Notes: generated from the sequence alone by a model not told the origin. A stretch of DNA of 16,922 bases from Pseudomonadota bacterium (GCA_021795795.1 JAJYPA010000129.1:1-16922), one strand, 5' to 3'. Counted from the first letter of the stretch, positions 1-5,752 are shown. Numbers and translations are program-made.

Positions 1-301
1 TGGTTAAACCAGCGCTTACGCGAGTACCATCACACCCGGTCAACGCGACAATCTGTGCTGGCTTTAGAGTTTGCCGCTATATAAAAGCGGCTATCTGCAA
101 AACCTGTTGATTACAGACGTCGCGACAAACGCGCCTCAATGGCAGACAGATGCGCCAACGGCCAGTATGGCATCATCAAAACCGTCACCACCATAGGTGC
201 GAGAATCATTCCTAAAGGGCGCTTTACCGTGAGCAGCGTGGGGACGGAGGGGCGGCAGCTCCTACGCTCCGCCCTTCAGCACACAATACTATTGCCGTAA
301 A

Positions 302-532
302 GTGAGAGCAAAATCGGCAACGAGGCACATCAAGGCAAAGCCCCCCAAGATGATTTTGGTCTCCGTGGGCGACAACGCGCATGGGCATCCTAACAAGAAG
401 TCGCTCGAGATCTATGAGAAATACTCTTCTAGATCGGACAAAGGCAACAAGGTGTATCGCACCGACGAGAAGGGTCATCTCAAGCTGATCCTCAAGGACG
501 GTGGCGGCTGGACGCTCACCAGCGAGAAGTAA
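302..532 (+). pseudogene. C-terminal remnant of a ComEC/Rec2-type metallo-beta-lactamase-fold protein
   Basis: About 76 codons are open from a GTG, but only the part from roughly residue 13 onward looks like a protein family. It has the motif VSVGDNAHGHP, then a YEKYSS.S.KGNKVYRTDE.G segment and a closing LKDGGGWTL. This matches, from memory, the C-terminal end of secreted or competence-type MBL-fold hydrolases (ComEC C-domain relatives), which are normally 300 residues or more. The metal-binding HxHxDH core is absent. The frame upstream of the GTG reads low-complexity sequence back to a stop at 230-232, so the 5' part has been deleted or replaced. No ribosome binding site is apparent. It is most likely a decaying fragment. 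It could be expressed as a short peptide, but nothing supports that. Confidence 0.6.
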
Positions 533-600
533 GCCCGGTACCGTATGCAGTGAGGTGCTGCGCCGGGTCGGATGATGTAATTTGATCAACGTCAATGAAT

Positions 601-660
601 GACCGCAATCAGTCTGCTGCCGACCATCAGGGCTCAACGGCGGCAGGGCAGCGGAAACGG
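601..660 (+). repeat. 60-bp dispersed repeat, left copy
   Basis: This segment aligns without gaps to 2041-2100, with 10 mismatches in 60 by my hand count (about 83% identity). The best conserved part is CTCAACGGCGGCAGGGCAGC. The first 21 bases of the wider element (TGAATGACCGCAATCAGTCTG, from 596) also recur exactly at 5486-5506. The left and right copies are in direct orientation and flank the Nudix/HNH gene pair. I cannot name the repeat family. Confidence 0.75.
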
Positions 661-820
661 TTGTTCACATGCAGTATTGAAAAAAGCTATTATCGGACAA
701 GGGCAGTCTTTTTGACCACCACATTTGGTTGCCTGCTCTCGCTCCGTGAGCGGATATTTTTCCTATGTGTATGATATATATGCGGGATTCTATCGTGTCT
801 AGAACATTGGTAGCGACTCA

Positions 821-1213
821 ATGAAGACAGTTACAGCAGCGATCATTTGGAAAAATAATCAGGTGCTTCTCACCAGGCGAGCGCCTGAGCAGAAACTCGC
901 TGGCTTCTGGGAATTTCCCGGTGGCAAGGTTGAGGAAGGTGAATCGCTGAAACAGTGCCTCGAAAGAGAGCTTGCTGAAGAGCTCGGCGTCGAATCAACG
1001 GTTGGAGAGGAAATTGTTACCAGCGAGCACCACTATGACCACGGCGCTATCAATCTGGTTGCGATGAGCACCGATTTGCTCAATGAAGATTTAACGTTGT
1101 CGGTACACGACAAGGCCATTTGGGTATCCGTGGCCGACCTAATGAATTACCAGCTTGCTCCCGCTGACATCCCTATTGCGACGTACCTACAGGAAAAATT
1201 CAGTGACGTTTAA
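821..1213 (+). CDS. MutT-like Nudix hydrolase, (deoxy)nucleoside triphosphate pyrophosphohydrolase
   Basis: The 130-residue product has the length of a single-domain MutT. A complete Nudix box lies at residues 35-57 (G35, E41, R49-E50-L, E53-E54, G56), preceded by a VLLTRR strand and FWEFPGG, which is typical of 8-oxo-dGTP or (d)CTP pyrophosphohydrolases. Such enzymes hydrolyse NTPs or dNTPs to the monophosphate and pyrophosphate using metal bound by the REUxEE residues, all present here. A housekeeping sanitising role is possible. However, the stop codon overlaps the start of a restriction-type nuclease gene by 11 bp, so the two are probably co-translated, and a role in making or removing modified nucleotides alongside the nuclease is plausible. 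The start ATG has only a weak ribosome binding site. The substrate cannot be told from sequence. Confidence 0.88.
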   Translation: MKTVTAAIIWKNNQVLLTRRAPEQKLAGFWEFPGGKVEEGESLKQCLERELAEELGVESTVGEEIVTSEHHYDHGAINLVAMSTDLLNEDLTLSVHDKAIWVSVADLMNYQLAPADIPIATYLQEKFSDV

Positions 1214-2048
1214 TCCAGACCTGAAGCCAGGCCAAGTCATAGACAATGATACGTTGTGTGAGATTTTCAAATGCGGACCACAGGGGGGCATGCGAAGGTC
1301 AAAGACCACCAATTCGCTAGTTATCGTATCGAACCACGTAACCTCGATTTACGATGATCGCTGGGATGGTGATGTTCTTCACTACACAGGGATGGGTCAA
1401 GCAGGTGATCAGCGCCTAACCTTCATGCAGAACCGGACGCTCGCAGAATCTGGCGTAAATGGTGTTCACGTATTTCTCTTTGAGGTCCATCACCCTCGCG
1501 AGTACACATATTGTGGAGAGGTGAAACTTGCGGCGCCTCCATATGAGGATCATCAACCTGATGGCGCTGAAAACAATCGGGTGGTTTGGATGTTTCCAGT
1601 CAAGCTGGTTACTGCTGAAGCAATACTGGATAAGGACACTATCGAAGAGCCCTATCAAGCCAAGCTTAAGCAAGCTCGTCGGTTAAGCGATGAAGAGTTA
1701 CTTAAGCGAGCAGCGCGGGGTGAGCAAAAGCCCGGAAGAAGGCAAGTTGTTATTACTCAGTATGACCGGAGCCCATGGGTCGTTGAATGCGTAAAGCGCC
1801 GAGCACACGGACTCTGCGAGGCATGTGGCGCGACTTCGCCTTTTGAGATGACTGACGGTACTCCCTATCTCGAAGTTCATCACATCAAACCACTTGCTGA
1901 CGGGGGTGGTGACACCATCAACAATGCCGCCGCACTTTGTCCTAACTGTCATAGGCGTTGCCATCATGCAAAAGATAAATTGTTATACACCAAGGAACTG
2001 CAAGAAAGAATTGATAGCTTATATCAAGCAAACCACATAAGGCCGTAA
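1203..2048 (+). CDS. Predicted modification-dependent restriction endonuclease: ScoMcrA-like SRA domain plus HNH nuclease
   Basis: I chose GTG at 1203 because AGGAAA lies 7 bp upstream and the family-like sequence begins at once (FNPDLKPGQVIDNDTLCEIF); this gives 281 residues. The N-terminal half (about 5-150) contains QGGMRRSKTTNSLVIVSNH, DVLHYTGMGQ.GDQ, NRTLAES and FEVHHP.EYTYCGEV, which I recognise as the SRA/YDG-type fold of ScoMcrA-like type IV enzymes that read modified bases. The C-terminal half carries an HNH domain: zinc ligands C205, C208, C246 and C249, and the catalytic LEVHHIKPLADGG with His226-His227. The expected role is cleavage of DNA carrying a modified base such as 5-methylcytosine. 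The gene overlaps the Nudix gene, and its last codons lie inside a 60-bp repeat. The HNH assignment is firm. The SRA assignment is from pattern memory, and the ligand is unknown. Confidence 0.8.
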   Translation: MTFNPDLKPGQVIDNDTLCEIFKCGPQGGMRRSKTTNSLVIVSNHVTSIYDDRWDGDVLHYTGMGQAGDQRLTFMQNRTLAESGVNGVHVFLFEVHHPREYTYCGEVKLAAPPYEDHQPDGAENNRVVWMFPVKLVTAEAILDKDTIEEPYQAKLKQARRLSDEELLKRAARGEQKPGRRQVVITQYDRSPWVVECVKRRAHGLCEACGATSPFEMTDGTPYLEVHHIKPLADGGGDTINNAAALCPNCHRRCHHAKDKLLYTKELQERIDSLYQANHIRP

Positions 2049-2100
2049 TCTGCCAGTTGCCGACCATCGGGACTCAACGGCGGCAGGGCAGCGGGAGCGG
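2041..2100 (+). repeat. 60-bp dispersed repeat, right copy
   Basis: This copy is in direct orientation to 601-660 and supplies the last codons and stop of the HNH gene (TAA at 2046-2048). It separates the Nudix/HNH pair from the attI-like site. In an intact integron the 5' end of a divergent integrase gene would be expected about here. Confidence 0.75.
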
Positions 2101-2103
2101 GCG

Positions 2104-2131
2104 TTCAAATTCGTGTGGATTGGTGTAGAAT
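2104..2131 (+). promoter_or_regulatory. Possible cassette promoter (Pc-like)
   Basis: TTCAAA (2104-2109) and TAGAAT (2126-2131), 16 bp apart, make a weak to moderate sigma70-type promoter. It lies just upstream of the leader ORF and attI-like site and points into the cassettes. The position matches where a promoter is needed to express promoterless cassettes. The call rests on consensus matching only. Confidence 0.35.
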
Positions 2132-2167
2132 CAAAAAGTAGGGCGGTTGTAGCCGAGGAGATACAGA

Positions 2168-2230
2168 AATGTTATACGGCAGCGTCTGGTGTTATGCTGC
2201 AAACTCGGTGCAGCACAATGTACGTTAGCC
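2168..2230 (+). other. attI-like integron recombination site
   Basis: The site ends in a core GTTAGCC (2224-2230) and has no inverse core (RYYYAAC) upstream, so it is not an attC. Instead it has two upstream direct repeats, ATGTTATAC..GCAGC and TGTTATGC.GC, about 20 bp apart, the second 33 bp before the core. This is the layout of class 1 attI1 as I remember it (ATGTTATggaGCAGC, TGTTACGCaGC, then GTTAGGC at near-identical spacing). Immediately downstream are cassettes whose attC cores also read TTAGCC. No integrase gene is seen on either strand nearby. It could also be a badly degraded attC, but the repeat layout argues against that. Confidence 0.6.
2169..2228 (+). CDS. Short leader ORF inside the attI-like site (ORF-11 analogue)
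   Basis: ATG at 2169 follows a good ribosome binding site (GAGGAG, 2155-2160, spacing 8) and opens a 19-codon frame, MLYGSVWCYAANSVQHNVR, ending at the TAG inside the GTTAGCC core. Class 1 integrons carry a comparable short frame (ORF-11), also beginning ATGTTATGG within attI1, which is known to raise translation of the first cassette. The same role is inferred here: ribosomes delivered to the core would end 21 bp before the first cassette ATG at 2250. The peptide itself is probably unimportant. Confidence 0.4.
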   Translation: MLYGSVWCYAANSVQHNVR

Positions 2231-2249
2231 ATTCAAGAAGAACCGACGC

Positions 2250-3080
2250 ATGCTTGAGCCCAACTTCTCAGAGTCTCAGTTGCAGCAGGCCGCAAATTCT
2301 GCGTTCATCCGAAGGATTGCGAAATCTCACGGCAAATGGCTTTTTGCTCACATCTTGTCGCTGCCGGACGAGTTTCTCTATGGCTGGGACACCGCCTTCT
2401 ATTTGGATTGGTTTCCGCATCCGCCACTTCCAGACCACGCTGGATGCAACTTTTTTGTTCAGTACAAGCTGTCGAACCAATACACGAGTCCCGGCGCCGG
2501 TGAGTGGATCGAATGGAAACAGGAGTATTTTCGGTTCAAGATTCCGCACAACGCAAAGGACGCCGCCGGGAAGCATGTCGACGACTATCACCAGTGGGAT
2601 AGGCTCAAGGCATTGGCCAGCAAAGGCTATCCAACTTACTACGCGACCAATGCAACTCTGGATAAGTCTGTGTTGATGACCGCATACGAAGCAGGCGTTC
2701 TCCTGAACAAAGTTCCACTTCTTGACGTTCGGAGTGTGAAGGGGGTGCACAAGCACGTTACCTTCACGCCTACTTCTGACAATTTCAAACTTCATAGCGA
2801 ACTTGAAGACTCGTCTGCTATTGCGTTCTCTGCTGCGATCGAGTCTCTTCGCGAGGAACCACATGTTTCTATCGGAGAAGCAAATGAAAGTCTCTTGTCC
2901 GCGCTCAACGAGATGGATCAAACCGACAGGAGCTGGATTGAAGATCTTGCTCGCATCAATCAATCATTCTCGCAAGTAGTTCCGCAGCGTTTTTTGCCTT
3001 GGGCGAAGCATCAGATGTTGCAAGTTTTTATCAAAAATCATATTGGTGCGAGCATGCATTGGATGCCTCAAAATGGCTAA
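2250..3080 (+). CDS. Integron cassette 1 protein, unknown; possible PD-(D/E)XK nuclease-like fold
   Basis: The 276-residue soluble protein starts 20 bp after the attI-like core, with a purine-rich AAGAAG ribosome binding site. I do not recognise the family. Residues about 45-80 read GWDTAFYLDWFPHPP, then NFFVQYKLS. A D..., then hydrophobic-Q-x-K arrangement of this kind occurs in restriction-endonuclease-like folds such as DUF4365-type proteins. A later segment (GYPTYYATNATLDKS, KVPLLDVRSVKG) resembles the strand pattern seen after the catalytic K in that fold. This is an inference from motif shape only. There are no membrane segments or signal peptide. The stop codon TAA is part of the first attC inverse core (GGCTAAC), so the gene fills its cassette, as is normal for integron cassettes. 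Confidence 0.6.
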   Translation: MLEPNFSESQLQQAANSAFIRRIAKSHGKWLFAHILSLPDEFLYGWDTAFYLDWFPHPPLPDHAGCNFFVQYKLSNQYTSPGAGEWIEWKQEYFRFKIPHNAKDAAGKHVDDYHQWDRLKALASKGYPTYYATNATLDKSVLMTAYEAGVLLNKVPLLDVRSVKGVHKHVTFTPTSDNFKLHSELEDSSAIAFSAAIESLREEPHVSIGEANESLLSALNEMDQTDRSWIEDLARINQSFSQVVPQRFLPWAKHQMLQVFIKNHIGASMHWMPQNG

Positions 3081-3164
3081 CAAGGCAGTCAACTCGGACG
3101 ATCTACGGCCTCGCGCCGCTGCGCGGCGCTCCTCCGTAGGGCGCCGGTTACTTCTGCATTAGCC
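3075..3164 (+). other. attC site of cassette 1 (core base altered)
   Basis: The site has inverse core GGCTAAC (3075-3081), an imperfect stem with CTACGG/CCGTAG (3103-3108/3134-3139), a GCGCCGC-type inner hairpin, an L' element GCCGGTTAC, and a terminal ATTAGCC (3158-3164). The length, about 90 bp, is typical. The terminal core has A instead of the G of GTTRRRY, next to the normal cleavage point. Confidence 0.8.
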
Positions 3165-3192
3165 ATCTCTAGGTAACAGGTAAATAGTTCTC

Positions 3193-3558
3193 ATGGACAC
3201 TTCATCGTTAATCAGTGCATTCAGTGCCGTAGCAGCAATAGCTTCCGCAATTTATGCCTACTTTCAGGTCAAGCAGGCAAAAGATAGTGTTGAGCAAGCG
3301 AGGAGAACCGTTCTGGAGGCATTTACGCAAAACAAAATCAATGCACTCATCGCCCTAAGAGATCTGTATGAAAAGAGGCTTCCAGATATAAAAAAGATGG
3401 CAGATGATTTTTCAACGCCAGTAACTTATGAGTCTGCAGGCAAACCTCTGCATGAAGAGCACGAGATATACAGAAAAAAATTGCAGCGAGTGAATGCAGA
3501 GATTGATAGACTTTACGAATCCTATGTTCCTACAAATATTCCGACAAAAAATGGCTAA
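3193..3558 (+). CDS. Integron cassette 2 protein: small membrane-anchored coiled-coil protein
   Basis: The 121-residue product has one N-terminal hydrophobic stretch (about residues 7-24, rich in Ala, Ile and Val: ISAFSAVAAIASAIYAYF). A Lys/Glu/Gln-rich helical region follows (25-115) with likely coiled-coil character (QVKQAKDSVEQARRTV, IYRKKLQRVNAEIDRLYE). It is probably inserted in the inner membrane with a cytoplasmic helical tail. I do not recognise a family. Such short membrane-plus-coil proteins are common in integron cassettes and also occur as small partners in defence or toxin systems, but there is no direct evidence of that here. The ribosome binding site is weak (AGGT about 12 bp upstream). 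The stop TAA lies in the GGCTAAC of the next attC. Confidence 0.7.
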   Translation: MDTSSLISAFSAVAAIASAIYAYFQVKQAKDSVEQARRTVLEAFTQNKINALIALRDLYEKRLPDIKKMADDFSTPVTYESAGKPLHEEHEIYRKKLQRVNAEIDRLYESYVPTNIPTKNG

Positions 3559-3621
3559 CCCATCATTCAACACGGACTGGCGCGATAAAGTCGCGCCAGC
3601 CGGTTAATTCAGACGTTAGCC
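3553..3621 (+). other. attC site of cassette 2
   Basis: This is a canonical 69-bp attC: GGCTAAC at 3553-3559, L'' TTCAACAC, a central stem CTGGCGCGA/TCGCGCCAG, L' CCGGTTAATTC, and core GTTAGCC at 3615-3621. The two arms pair imperfectly, as expected for a functional site with extrahelical bases. Confidence 0.9.
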
Positions 3622-4197
3622 ATGAAGAAGCCCTCGCTTACCGATATTCGCCGCGGAATGGCCCGGTACAGGAATGGCGACAGGCCATGGCCAGAACGGA
3701 CGGTTGACTGGTTCATTGCGTCAGAACGTGGGGAATTATTTCCGTTGAAATACACATATGGTCTGGCTACCGATCAACGACCTGCATCGTTCACGACAAA
3801 CCAAGCAAAGGGCGCAATGCGTTCTCTGGCCTTGGCTTACGTAAGTCTGAAGGCACAGGCTGAGAACACCGAGCAGTTCGAGGAGGCTGTTCGGGCATCC
3901 CGCAAAGATGCTAGCGGGCGAGCTGAGCGCCTCAAGAAAGCAAAGCGCCTCCCTGTACAGTACGCTACCGCTCAATTCGCGTTTCGCCGAAACCCCGACG
4001 TGGTCGCCGAAGTACTCGAACGTGCAAATGGCGCTTGCGAGAAATGCAGAAAGCCCGCGCCCTTCATCCGAAGGTCAGATGGCAGTCCGTATCTTGAAGT
4101 GCATCATAAGCACACGCTTGCTGACGGCGGTGAGGACACTGTTGCAAACGCAATAGCTCTTTGCCCCAACTGTCATAGAGAGGCACATCACGGCTAA
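3622..4197 (+). CDS. Integron cassette 3: HNH endonuclease-domain protein
   Basis: The product has 191 residues. The C-terminal HNH domain (about 135-191) has zinc ligands C139, C142, C181 and C184 and the catalytic LEVHHKHTLADGG with His161-His162, closely resembling the HNH of the gene at 1203-2048. The N-terminal part (about 1-75) contains a strand-helix pattern ending in ASFTTNQAKGAMRSL, which is reminiscent of the N-terminal head domain of ScoMcrA-like restriction enzymes (...F.G.ea...L). That comparison is weak. It is probably a DNA nuclease, perhaps a defence enzyme. The ATG follows the GTTAGCC core with no spacer, so there is no Shine-Dalgarno sequence, and translation may be leaderless-like or depend on attC folding. 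The stop is in the next attC. Confidence 0.82.
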   Translation: MKKPSLTDIRRGMARYRNGDRPWPERTVDWFIASERGELFPLKYTYGLATDQRPASFTTNQAKGAMRSLALAYVSLKAQAENTEQFEEAVRASRKDASGRAERLKKAKRLPVQYATAQFAFRRNPDVVAEVLERANGACEKCRKPAPFIRRSDGSPYLEVHHKHTLADGGEDTVANAIALCPNCHREAHHG

Positions 4198-4247
4198 CGA
4201 ATAAGGTTAGATCGCGCGAAGCCGCGATCTAACCTTATTCGTTAGGT
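4192..4247. other. attC site of cassette 3: perfect 23-bp palindrome
   Basis: GGCTAAC at 4192-4198 and GTTAGGT at 4241-4247 bound the site. The arms 4194-4216 and 4223-4245 are exact reverse complements over 23 bp around a 6-base loop (CGAAGC). The stop codons of both convergent genes (TAA at 4195-4197 on +, TAA on - read from 4237-4235) lie within the arms. Such a hairpin could also limit read-through between the convergent genes, though no T-tract follows. Confidence 0.8.
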
Positions 4248-5257
4248 AACAATTCGTTGCGGGCGCGTGCAATATATGCAAGTGGCTTGGCTTCTTGTGT
4301 CAATCGTGACCCCCGAATACTTGAAATTGCCAGGTATGCTGCACCGACAAGAGAAAATGTAGCTCCCGCATATCCAAGTACGTTGCCTTGCTCGGTTGCT
4401 TGAAACGTGAGGCCAGCACCGAACAAAGGCGCCAGGGACCCAAACGCAACGCTCACAAAGGATGGCCGCATGGCAGCCTCAATCTCCGCAACATGATCTT
4501 TGCAATCTCTTATGAATGCCTCTGTTAAAAAAACTCTTGTCTCAGATTCTTGTAAGAGAGATATGTCAGCACAATGCGCCTCAATCTTTGCACGCAACGA
4601 TGGGAGCAAATGGCCGTGCCGTTCTTTGAATTTAATAAGTCTGCCGAAGTCTATAGGGCCGTTCGGAATGGGAAGAAGAGACTTGAGGACAACGTCCCTG
4701 GCTTTAAACGTATGCAACGCACCATCGCGTTTAGTTGCTGGGCGCTTTGACCCAAGAGCCACCGCAAACTGAGCTTGGTCTGTAATAGGAGTGGCATTCA
4801 CATCAGGCAAGGCGCCCAGCACAGTTGCCAGATAGGCCATGAATTGATTCGCCAGCAGCGTATCAACTTCATACCAAGCCAAACCCAATTGCGTAGCCAA
4901 TCCTGAATCTACTAAAAAGTCAGGGATTTGGCCCATTTTTTCCGCGTGGATGCGAGTTACAGGTAAGGGAGTCTTGCTCGGCCTGGAGCGCCTCCGATTT
5001 GGCAGCACTCTAGTTTCCACAAATTCGATGAAACACTCATCGAATTTACTAACCTGATGTATATACATTCCCGGAACGACTGCCTCAACGAGCCCCTCGG
5101 AAAGCAATTCTCTGGTTAATTTATCCATCCGAGCTGGATTATGAAGATGATCCATAGGGATAATAGAAGCCAACTTATCCCAATACAAAATAGCTTGTGT
5201 CGTCCAAGAAGTGCTCGGAACGTCGATGTACGGAAAGTAGAGCACGTTATTTGACAT
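4235..5257 (-). CDS. DUF6236-type protein, reversed relative to the cassettes
   Basis: The start chosen is the internal ATG at 5257 (MSNNVLYFPYID), giving 340 residues. An in-frame GTG at 5275 would add six residues but overlaps the GTTAGGT core. The N-terminus (LYFPYIDVPSTSWTTQAILYWDKLASIIP, split here as LYFPYID, then ILYWDKLASIIP) and the central LGLAWYEVDTLLANQFM match the pattern I recall for DUF6236, an uncharacterised family. Near the C-terminus, two hydrophobic segments (about FVSVAFGSLAPLFGAGLTF and YAGATFSLVGAAYLAI) suggest membrane attachment. The gene is read opposite to the cassettes at 2250-4197, ends inside the palindromic attC, and has its own promoter at 5326-5355. The function is unknown. 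Proteins of this kind are often found in accessory regions. Confidence 0.75.
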   Translation of the reverse strand: MSNNVLYFPYIDVPSTSWTTQAILYWDKLASIIPMDHLHNPARMDKLTRELLSEGLVEAVVPGMYIHQVSKFDECFIEFVETRVLPNRRRSRPSKTPLPVTRIHAEKMGQIPDFLVDSGLATQLGLAWYEVDTLLANQFMAYLATVLGALPDVNATPITDQAQFAVALGSKRPATKRDGALHTFKARDVVLKSLLPIPNGPIDFGRLIKFKERHGHLLPSLRAKIEAHCADISLLQESETRVFLTEAFIRDCKDHVAEIEAAMRPSFVSVAFGSLAPLFGAGLTFQATEQGNVLGYAGATFSLVGAAYLAISSIRGSRLTQEAKPLAYIARARNELLPNE

Positions 5258-5273
5258 GGGTATTCGCTTTTGC

Positions 5274-5294
5274 ACCTAACGTTAATTTAACTTC
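5274..5294 (-). other. Half attC (R' and L' arm only)
   Basis: Read on the minus strand, GAAGTTAAA, a 5-bp spacer and GTTAGGT give the L'/spacer/R' layout of an attC right arm, ending at the start of the DUF6236 gene. Read on the plus strand, it is the matching left arm (ACCTAAC, GTTAA, TTTAACTTC). The partner arm is not found in the next 120 bases, so the site is truncated. Confidence 0.45.
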
Positions 5295-5325
5295 ACTGAA
5301 GGTACAGATTAACATTATTTATCGT

Positions 5326-5355
5326 ATTATAACATCTTATACTACCTCCAGTCAC
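5326..5355 (-). promoter_or_regulatory. Promoter of the DUF6236 gene
   Basis: On the minus strand there is a consensus -10 TATAAT (5331-5326) and a partial -35 GTGACT (5355-5350), 18 bp apart, in an AT-rich stretch. This would give a leader of about 60 bases before the ATG at 5257. Having its own promoter fits a gene that lies antisense to the cassette promoter. Confidence 0.5.
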
Positions 5356-5387
5356 AAATGATTATTAATGCCTATATTGGTGATTTC

Positions 5388-5525
5388 CTAGCCGCAGGGA
5401 AAGGTCCCCTTCCCGCGTTGCTGTCGCTCGTGGCCGCATGTTGAATGACGACAACGGTTCGGAATATGCCATTCCCTTCCCGCTGCTGAATGACCGCAAT
5501 CAGTCTGTTCCGGCCCTCCAACGAG
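5388..5525. repeat. Degenerate repeats related to the 60-bp element
   Basis: The gene-free stretch 5279-5811 contains two related units beginning TGAATGAC at 5442 and 5486 (44 bp apart). The second shares 21 exact bases with 596-616. TTCCCGC precedes each unit. The rest of 5526-5750 shows no convincing gene, only another loosely repeated CCAACC.GTT.TTG at 5621 and 5667. Confidence 0.55.
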
Positions 5526-5752
5526 CAGCCTAGACCGACAGAGCTTCGCCGAGAGTTTGCACTCACCAAAGCATAAAGCAGTCGCTAGAAAAATCCAAAG
5601 TCTCTCTGCCATGCCGTTCTCCAACCGGTTGTTGCCCAAAACGGCACAGCTATAGAGCGCTGCCTGCCAACCAGTTCTTGCACGCGACAGGCATATATCT
5701 TATTTCCTTCTCATGATCCCTGGTCAACCACTTTCTGCATATGGCCATAAAA

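Noticed and set aside
1..84. Open frame of 27 codons running in from the left edge (WLNQRLREYHHTRS...), with stem GCCGCT/AGCGGC around its stop
   Set aside because: It might be the C-terminus of a gene with a terminator-like stem, but it is too short to recognise and the stem is weak. The rest of 85-301 shows no gene or clear motif.
5388..5639. Minus-strand frames in the 5279-5811 gap that look protein-like
   Set aside because: They run through the dispersed repeat family (reading TDCGHS-type peptides) and have no ribosome binding site; they are repeat translations, not genes.
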